Shown here one piece after another: positions 30,842 through 36,362 of a stretch of 36,362 nt of DNA. The stretch covers positions 1 through 36,362 of the forward strand of contig JAFGQL010000058.1 in NCBI GenBank assembly GCA_016935695.1, read 5' to 3'. The stretch is from Spirochaetales bacterium (GTDB lineage: Bacteria > Spirochaetota > Spirochaetia > JC444 > Marispirochaetaceae). Position numbers and translations under genes: made by a program. The notes beneath the pieces are model-generated. The model was not told the DNA's origin. It did no database searches and saw only the letters and a list, made by a program, of their open reading frames with translations. The first letter of the stretch is position 1. Each line of letters begins with the position of its first letter.

Positions 30842-33800
30842 ATGAAAAGAGAAGACATTCACAAAGTACTGATTATCGGCTCGGGGCCGATTGTCATCGG
30901 ACAGGCCTGCGAGTTCGATTATTCCGGAACCCAGGCATGTAAAGCATTGAAAGAACAGGGCTACAGCATTGTTCTTGTTAACTCTAATCCGGCCACTATT
31001 ATGACAGATCCTGTTATGGCCGATGCAACCTACATCGAACCGCTGAACAGGAACCGGCTTGAGCAGATAATAGAGAAGGAACGGCCTGACGCGCTTCTTC
31101 CTAACCTGGGCGGCCAGACAGGTCTGAATTTAGCCCAGGAGCTGCACAAGGCGGGTGTTCTGGAAAAATTCGGCGTTCAGGTTATTGGTGTCAATCTTGA
31201 TGCCATTGAAAGGGGGGAAGACCGGGAGGTTTTCAAGGCCCAGATGAAGAGCCTGAATATCGAGACACCAAGGTCGGATATCGCCTGGAGTGTCGCCCAG
31301 GCCGAGGATATTGCCCAGCAATTGTCCTATCCTGTCGTAGTCCGCCCTGCGTATACCATGGGCGGAGCCGGCGGCGGTCTGGTTTACAATGTGGAGGAAC
31401 TTCGAACGGTTGTCGCCCGCGGTCTGGATCTTTCCATGACCGGGCAATGCTTAATCGAGGAATCCATTCTTGGATGGGAAGAGCTGGAAGTCGAGGTGGT
31501 CAGAGATCATAAGAACCAGATGATCGCAATCTGTTTTATAGAGAATATCGACGCGGTTGGTGTCCATACCGGTGATTCCTTTTGCTCCGCTCCTTTTTTA
31601 ACCATTGATCCTGAGCTTGAGGCTCGACTGAAAGAACAGGCTTTCCGCATTGTGGAATCCATCGGCGTCATCGGCGGAACGAATGTGCAGTTTGCCTTTG
31701 ACCCTGAAAGCGGCAGGGTGGTCATCATAGAAATCAACCCCCGGACCTCACGCTCCTCGGCCCTTGCCTCCAAGGCGACGGGATTTCCCATAGCCCTGAT
31801 TTCCGCGAAACTGGCGTCGGGGATGACCCTGGACCAAATGCCCTACTGGCGGGACGGTACCCTGGAAAAATATACTCCCTCGGGTGATTATGTGGTCCTG
31901 AAATTCGCCCGGTGGGCCTTCGAAAAATTCCGTGCCATCGATGATAAGCTTGGTACTCAGATGAAAGCGGTCGGGGAGGTGATGGCCATAGGGAAAACCT
32001 TCAAAGAAACCTTTCAAAAAGCAATACGCGGTCTGGAGAACGGACGTTACGGACTCGGGTTTGCAAAGGATTTTCACAGGAAAAACCTCAATGAACTCAA
32101 GGATCTGCTCAGGTTTCCCTCAAGTGAGAGGTATTTCATTCTGTACGAAGCTCTCAGAAAAGGGGCCGATATCGACGAGCTGTACGCGCTGACCTATATC
32201 AAGCCATATTTTCTCAAGCAGATGAAAGAACTTGTTGACTTTGAAGAGGAACTTTTGAAACAGCAGGGTCGGGTACCAGGGGATGAGATGCTCCGCAAGG
32301 CGAAACAGGACGGTTTTTCCGATCGTTATCTGGCCCAGATTCTGGGGGTCAGGGAGCAGGATATCCGGAAGCGCCGAAATGAACTCATGATCCGGGAAGG
32401 CTGGCATGCTGTTCCGGTTTCCGGTGTGGAAAATGCCTGTTATTACTATTCCAGCTATACCGCAGCAGATACAACACCCATTCCTGACAGCGGAAAAAAG
32501 AAAATCATGATTCTAGGCGGAGGTCCGAACCGTATAGGCCAGGGTATTGAATTTGATTACTGCTGCGTTCATGCCGCAATGGCTTTGAGGAAAGCAGGTT
32601 ACGAAACGATCATGGTGAACTGCAACCCGGAGACCGTTTCTACCGATTACGACACCAGTGACCGGCTGTATTTCGAACCGGTTACCCTGGAGGATGTACT
32701 GCAGATTTGTGATAAAGAGCAGCCTGAGGGAGTGATTGTTCAGTTCGGGGGGCAGACGCCGCTAAACATTGCCAGGCAGCTTTCCGATGAGGGCATAAAC
32801 ATCCTGGGAACCAGCATTGACAGTATTGATATCGCCGAAGACCGTGATCTGTTCAGGAAGATGATGGAGCAGCTCGGTATCCCCATGCCTGAAGCCGGCA
32901 TGGCTTCTACAATCGAAGAAGCTCTGAAGACAGCACAAGGCATCGGGTATCCGCTCATGATCCGCCCCTCCTTTGTTCTGGGCGGACGGGGCATGGAGGT
33001 GATCACCGATGAAAAGATGCTTGTTGAATATGTAGAAAAGGCGGTGGGAGTAACCCCGGACCGGCCTTTACTTCTTGACAGGTTTTTAAAGAACGCGCTT
33101 GAGTGCGAAGCCGACGGCATTTCAGACGGTAAGGATGTATTCATTCCCGCGGTGATGGAACATGTTGAGCAGGCCGGAATACATTCCGGGGATTCAGCCT
33201 GTATCATCCCTCCGGTATCCATAACCGGGGAACAGCTGGAAACCATCCAGGAATACACCACGAAGATCGCCAAGGCACTTTCTGTCTGCGGTCTCATGAA
33301 TATGCAGTATGCGATAGAAAACGGCAAAGTATATGTGCTGGAAGCCAATCCCCGGGCGAGCCGGACTGTACCGCTGGTTTCGAAGGTGTGCAATATTCAA
33401 ATGGCCAATCTTGCTACCCGTGTAATGTTGGGAGCCAGTATAGAAAGCCTGAAACTCAAAAAGAAGCCTGTTCCCCATTTCGGTACTAAAGAGTCTGTGT
33501 TTCCTTTTGACAAGTTTCCCGAGGTTGATCCGGTACTGGGGCCAGAAATGCGTTCTACAGGAGAAGTTCTTGGCATGTCCGACAGCTACGAGCTATCCTT
33601 TTACAAAGCCCAGGAAGCTGCCGGTGTCATGCTCCCCTCCCTTGAAAGTGCTGACAAGGCGCCGTCGAAGGTCCTGATCAGCCTTTCGGTGAAAGAAGAG
33701 CAGGCTTCGGAAGTAGGAAGGGCTTTTGCGGAACTTGGGTTCACCATTCTTGCTACAGAAGGTACTGCCGAGTTTTTTGCCAGCAGGGGAATCCCCTGTG

Positions 33801-34069
33801 AAAGGATCCAGAAACTTCATGAAGGGCGGCCGAATGTGGTGGATGTACTTGTAAACCGGGATGTCGCCCTCGCGGTTAATACTCCCAGTTCAAAACGGGA
33901 CGCGATTATTGACGAAACTGTGATCCGGAAAGCGGCTATAAAGCACCGTGTTCCCTACTTCACCACTCTCGCCGCCGCATGCGCGGCTGCCAAGGGAATA
34001 AAGGCCGCTCGGAATGGGAAAGGAACGGTCAAAACCCTGCAGGAATATCACGCGGGAATTGACACCTGA
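30842..34069 (+). CDS. carB: Carbamoyl-phosphate synthase large subunit
   Basis: A 1075-residue CarB of full normal length. It makes carbamoyl phosphate from bicarbonate, ammonia (from CarA) and two ATP for pyrimidines and arginine. The two homologous halves each have a pre-ATP-grasp and ATP-grasp domain: IGSGPIVIGQACEFDYSGTQ and VRPAYTMGGAGGGLVYNVEE in the first; GGGPNRIGQGIEFDYCCVHA and IRPSFVLGGRGMEVITDEKM in the second, with NPRTSRSSALASKATG and NPRASRTVPLVSKV. The C-terminal MGS-like allosteric domain (from about residue 940) ends normally. No carA lies beside it in the window, so the small subunit must be elsewhere. The gene seems monocistronic. Confidence 0.97.
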   Translation: MKREDIHKVLIIGSGPIVIGQACEFDYSGTQACKALKEQGYSIVLVNSNPATIMTDPVMADATYIEPLNRNRLEQIIEKERPDALLPNLGGQTGLNLAQELHKAGVLEKFGVQVIGVNLDAIERGEDREVFKAQMKSLNIETPRSDIAWSVAQAEDIAQQLSYPVVVRPAYTMGGAGGGLVYNVEELRTVVARGLDLSMTGQCLIEESILGWEELEVEVVRDHKNQMIAICFIENIDAVGVHTGDSFCSAPFLTIDPELEARLKEQAFRIVESIGVIGGTNVQFAFDPESGRVVIIEINPRTSRSSALASKATGFPIALISAKLASGMTLDQMPYWRDGTLEKYTPSGDYVVLKFARWAFEKFRAIDDKLGTQMKAVGEVMAIGKTFKETFQKAIRGLENGRYGLGFAKDFHRKNLNELKDLLRFPSSERYFILYEALRKGADIDELYALTYIKPYFLKQMKELVDFEEELLKQQGRVPGDEMLRKAKQDGFSDRYLAQILGVREQDIRKRRNELMIREGWHAVPVSGVENACYYYSSYTAADTTPIPDSGKKKIMILGGGPNRIGQGIEFDYCCVHAAMALRKAGYETIMVNCNPETVSTDYDTSDRLYFEPVTLEDVLQICDKEQPEGVIVQFGGQTPLNIARQLSDEGINILGTSIDSIDIAEDRDLFRKMMEQLGIPMPEAGMASTIEEALKTAQGIGYPLMIRPSFVLGGRGMEVITDEKMLVEYVEKAVGVTPDRPLLLDRFLKNALECEADGISDGKDVFIPAVMEHVEQAGIHSGDSACIIPPVSITGEQLETIQEYTTKIAKALSVCGLMNMQYAIENGKVYVLEANPRASRTVPLVSKVCNIQMANLATRVMLGASIESLKLKKKPVPHFGTKESVFPFDKFPEVDPVLGPEMRSTGEVLGMSDSYELSFYKAQEAAGVMLPSLESADKAPSKVLISLSVKEEQASEVGRAFAELGFTILATEGTAEFFASRGIPCERIQKLHEGRPNVVDVLVNRDVALAVNTPSSKRDAIIDETVIRKAAIKHRVPYFTTLAAACAAAKGIKAARNGKGTVKTLQEYHAGIDT

Positions 34070-34146
34070 ACAGGATAAAGGTTTATGATGTGGAAGTTGT
34101 TATTGCCATTGGTAATAGTACAGATTGAAATGTAAAGGAGTTTTTT

Positions 34147-34770
34147 ATGTTACCGGAAAACAAGATTATCCGCACTGAAGCAAGAGAAATTCTGAAAGGA
34201 CGCTGGGGGCAGGCAATCCTGGTCATGTTTATTTATATGGCGGTGGTGTCTGTGTGGTCGATCCCCGGGAGCGGGAAACAGCCGGGAGATCCATTCAATC
34301 CGGTTATTGATCTGATGTTCCCCGCGGTAAGTTTTGTGATCAGCGGTCCGCTGGCATTTGGTATCGCCTGTTTTTTTCTTTCCTTTGTTCGAAGGGAACA
34401 ATATGAAATCAGCTCCATGTTCGAAGGGTTCAAGCAGTTTTCCAGGACGTTTACCGCCTATTTTCTTATGACTTTGTTCACGGTACTGTGGGCCCTTTTG
34501 CTTATCGTGCCCGGAATAATTGCAGCATTGAAGTATTCCCAAACCTTTTTTGTTTTACGGGACAATCCGCAGATGAGCCCACAGGAGGCTATAAGGGAAA
34601 GTATCAGGCTTATGGACGGCTATAAAATGAAGTACTTCCTTCTGGGTTTGAGTTTTATTGGATGGGTTTTGTTGGGATGTCTTACCCTCGGCATCGGCCT
34701 TTTATGGGTTATGCCGTATATTGAAACCTCACTAACGGTGTTTTACCTTCGGAGAACGGAAGCCCAATAA
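34147..34770 (+). CDS. DUF975-like integral membrane protein
   Basis: A 207-residue protein that starts LPENKIIRTEAREILKGRWG, the N-terminal pattern of DUF975-type membrane proteins (R-x-x-A-x-x-x-L-x-G-x-W). About four to five membrane segments follow (near 22-40, 55-80, 110-130, 160-185), with VPGIIAALKYSQTFFVLRDN in the middle. Function is not established. AAGGAG lies 6 nt before the ATG. A strong terminator follows 22 bp after the stop, so it ends its transcription unit. Confidence 0.78.
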   Translation: MLPENKIIRTEAREILKGRWGQAILVMFIYMAVVSVWSIPGSGKQPGDPFNPVIDLMFPAVSFVISGPLAFGIACFFLSFVRREQYEISSMFEGFKQFSRTFTAYFLMTLFTVLWALLLIVPGIIAALKYSQTFFVLRDNPQMSPQEAIRESIRLMDGYKMKYFLLGLSFIGWVLLGCLTLGIGLLWVMPYIETSLTVFYLRRTEAQ

Positions 34771-34792
34771 GCATCCTCCGTTAACTGCCTGC

Positions 34793-34825
34793 GGCGGCCT
34801 CCTTAGAGGGCCGCCTTCTTTTTTT
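34793..34825 (+). terminator. Rho-independent terminator
   Basis: GGCGGCC (34793-34799) and GGCCGCC (34809-34815) form a GC-rich 7-bp stem followed by TTCTTTTTTT. It closes the carB-to-membrane-protein stretch. Confidence 0.92.
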
Positions 34826-34844
34826 GTAGCACATCAAGAAAAAT

Positions 34845-34872
34845 TTGAAACCCGATAAATAATACATACCAT
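34845..34872 (+). promoter_or_regulatory. Weak candidate promoter of cheA
   Basis: TTGAAA (34845-34850) and TACCAT (34867-34872) with a 16-bp spacer; the cheA ATG follows after 10 bp. A CCCGATAA (34851-34858) resembling a sigma-28 -10 element is also here but lacks a matching -35. Confidence 0.3.
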
Positions 34873-34882
34873 TAATAGGCAG

Positions 34883-36362
34883 ATGGATACAAAGGATATT
34901 GTACAACTTATTAAGAGAAGTAATGCTCTTGAAGCCGGCGATCTGGAAGCCATGTTGGAAATCCAGGAGAGCGTGCATGCCCTCCTCGGGGTGTGTGAAC
35001 GGCAGGGGTTCTCTTATCCCCGGGCTGATGAGCTGAAAAGTCTCGCTGCATCGTTGCCGGAGCTCCCCGATACCAGGGCATTTACATCCTGCCTGGAGGA
35101 TTTTGGATCCGCAATTGAGGGTGCGGACATTTCCATGATTGACACAGAGGGTATGGATGATGTCCGGACGGTCCAGGCACCCAGTGAACCGAGAGGTGTG
35201 TTTCCTTATCCGGATTCCTATTTTGAAGGCGTTATAAATGATGCCAAGATACTCTCCAAATTCATAGAAGAAGCAACCGACCATCTGGATAAGGCACAGT
35301 TTGTGCTGATCGATCTGGAATATGATCCCGGTAATGCGGAAAACATTAATACGATATTCAGGGCTTTCCATACTCTTAAAAGTTCATCTGCTTTCCTGGG
35401 GATAAAGAATATTGAGGAAATAGCTCATGCGGCAGAGGAGCTCCTTTCACTTATGCGGGATAATCAGCTCAGTGTATCTACAGAGCTGATTGATGTTATT
35501 TTTTACGGTATCGTATTTATCAAAAACCTGGTGGACATCATTGTTGATCAACGGAACAATGTGCAGAAAATTGTCGAAGATTTTCGCGAAATAAATATAT
35601 ACCGTTACATCCAGTTGCTGGACTCCATAAAAAGCGGGCATCGCATCAGAAAAATTGGTGAAATCCTCCTTGATATGGGAACTATCGACAAGGAAATGGT
35701 GGATTCCATCCTGACTGCCCAGAAAGGCTCGCACAAACGTTTCGGCGAGATTGCGGTAGAAGAAGGAAAAGTATCCCAGGACGCTGTGGACACAGCGACG
35801 GAAATTCAGAAAAAACAGAAACTCAGAAACAGTTATGTAAAGGTATCAGCCCAGCGGCTGAACGAACTTGTTGATCTTATTGGTGAGCTGGTGGTGAATC
35901 AGTCGATCATCAGGGAAGTTCTCGGTAACAGGGATATTACGGTTGATCAGCATTTGACACAGCTGGAAGTCATTTCGTCCAGCATAAAAAACAATGTGCT
36001 ATCCATGGGGATGATTCCCATTGGCGACACATTTAACCACTTGCGTGTGGTAATAAGAAATGCTTCCAAAGAAACAGGCAAGACTGTAGACGTGCATGTC
36101 GAGGGCGGCGAAACGGAGCTGGACAGGAATATTATCGAAAGTATTTACGATCCACTGGTGCATATTGTACGCAATTCAGTTGACCATGGGCTTGAAGACC
36201 GGGAAGGCAGGAAGGCGGCGGGAAAAAAGGATATAGGTATCATTCAGCTGTCAGCCCGCCACCGCGGGAGCGGTATAGAGATTCAGGTGAGCGATGATGG
36301 CAGGGGCATCGATACGGAAGCCCTGCTTTCTACCGCCCTTGAAAAAGGGCTCATCCAGGAAA
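34883..36362 (+). CDS. cheA: Chemotaxis histidine kinase CheA, first 493 residues (runs off the right edge)
   Basis: CheA takes the receptor signal and phosphorylates CheY and CheB. Seen in order: an N-terminal region of unclear role (1-110); the Hpt domain with phospho-acceptor His163 (FRAFHTLKSSSAFLG); a doubled module at about 254-313 (IRKIGEILLDMGTIDKEMVD, then RFGEIAVEEGKVSQDAVDTA) that looks like the N-terminal domain of GspE/MshE ATPases; the dimerisation helices with VSAQRLNELVDLIGELVVNQ; and the start of the ATPase with the N box HIVRNSVDHGLE (427-438) and G1 box DDGRGID (471-477). No separate CheY-binding P2 domain is apparent. The usual RMxPI reads GMIPI here. Start ATG has only a weak AGG upstream. 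The C-terminal CheW-like domain is beyond the window. Confidence 0.95.
   Translation, partial: MDTKDIVQLIKRSNALEAGDLEAMLEIQESVHALLGVCERQGFSYPRADELKSLAASLPELPDTRAFTSCLEDFGSAIEGADISMIDTEGMDDVRTVQAPSEPRGVFPYPDSYFEGVINDAKILSKFIEEATDHLDKAQFVLIDLEYDPGNAENINTIFRAFHTLKSSSAFLGIKNIEEIAHAAEELLSLMRDNQLSVSTELIDVIFYGIVFIKNLVDIIVDQRNNVQKIVEDFREINIYRYIQLLDSIKSGHRIRKIGEILLDMGTIDKEMVDSILTAQKGSHKRFGEIAVEEGKVSQDAVDTATEIQKKQKLRNSYVKVSAQRLNELVDLIGELVVNQSIIREVLGNRDITVDQHLTQLEVISSSIKNNVLSMGMIPIGDTFNHLRVVIRNASKETGKTVDVHVEGGETELDRNIIESIYDPLVHIVRNSVDHGLEDREGRKAAGKKDIGIIQLSARHRGSGIEIQVSDDGRGIDTEALLSTALEKGLIQE

Noticed and set aside
34851-34858. CCCGATAA as a sigma-28 -10 element for cheA
   Set aside because: No TAAA-like -35 lies 15 or 16 bp upstream.
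1-36362. CRISPR array, prophage, insertion sequence, or defence island
   Set aside because: No regularly spaced repeats, transposase, integrase or phage genes were seen; gene content is core flagellar, translation and metabolic.

Overview
The window looks like a core chromosomal segment of a free-living or host-associated spirochete (Spirochaetales; genus not assignable by eye). The main reasons are two FlaB core flagellins together with two FlaA sheath proteins, a spirochete-type FlaG/FliD block, and several signal-peptide or lipoprotein genes of spirochetal style. I see no transposase, phage module or CRISPR array. Nearly all the DNA is coding, with short operons on both strands.

Layout. 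1-4633 (minus): trxB, a secreted family-3 glycosidase, a GNAT acetyltransferase and the first 385 residues of glycogen synthase. 4681-6096 (plus): an exported transglutaminase-like/TPR protein. 6178-10520 (plus): the late flagellar operon flgN-flgK-flgL-fliW-csrA behind a sigma-28-type promoter. 10534-16471 (minus): flaG-fliD-unknown-membrane PilZ, then a separate small unknown gene-tsaE-tsaB. 16680-18656 (minus): two flaB genes. 18999-20933 (minus): a cytosolic PilZ protein and a TPR protein. 21015-22924 (minus): infC-rpmI-rplT-zapB-like-zapA. 23152-24314 (plus): a ferritin-like protein and a polytopic membrane protein. 24368-25360 (minus): class II fructose-bisphosphate aldolase. 25535-29214 (plus): a lipoprotein, flaA, flaA and an OmpA-family protein. 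29192-30007 (minus): tatD. 30136 onward (plus): tRNA-Leu(UAA), a partial copy of the tRNA 3' end, a 5'-truncated gene remnant, carB, a DUF975-like membrane protein, and the first 493 residues of cheA.

How it works together. The flagellar genes cover filament junction (FlgK, FlgL), cap (FliD), core (FlaB), sheath (FlaA), chaperone (FlgN) and the regulators FliW and CsrA. The two flaB leaders each carry a short hairpin that presents AGGA in its loop, plus a second GGA in the Shine-Dalgarno sequence 19 to 21 nt further on. This is the two-site layout expected of a CsrA-repressed flagellin, with FliW as the likely antagonist, and it is the strongest regulatory signal here. The upstream flaB has a sigma-28-like promoter whose spacer contains a run of G, so slippage could tune flagellin expression. 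Two PilZ proteins and CheA add c-di-GMP and chemotaxis inputs.

Other notable signals are several genes whose promoter -10 box lies 6 to 9 nt before the start codon with no Shine-Dalgarno (probable leaderless mRNAs), a terminator-like hairpin inside the signal-peptide codons of the OmpA-family gene, and a CheA with a doubled GspE-N-like module between its Hpt and dimerisation domains. All functional calls are from reading motifs; no database search was run.
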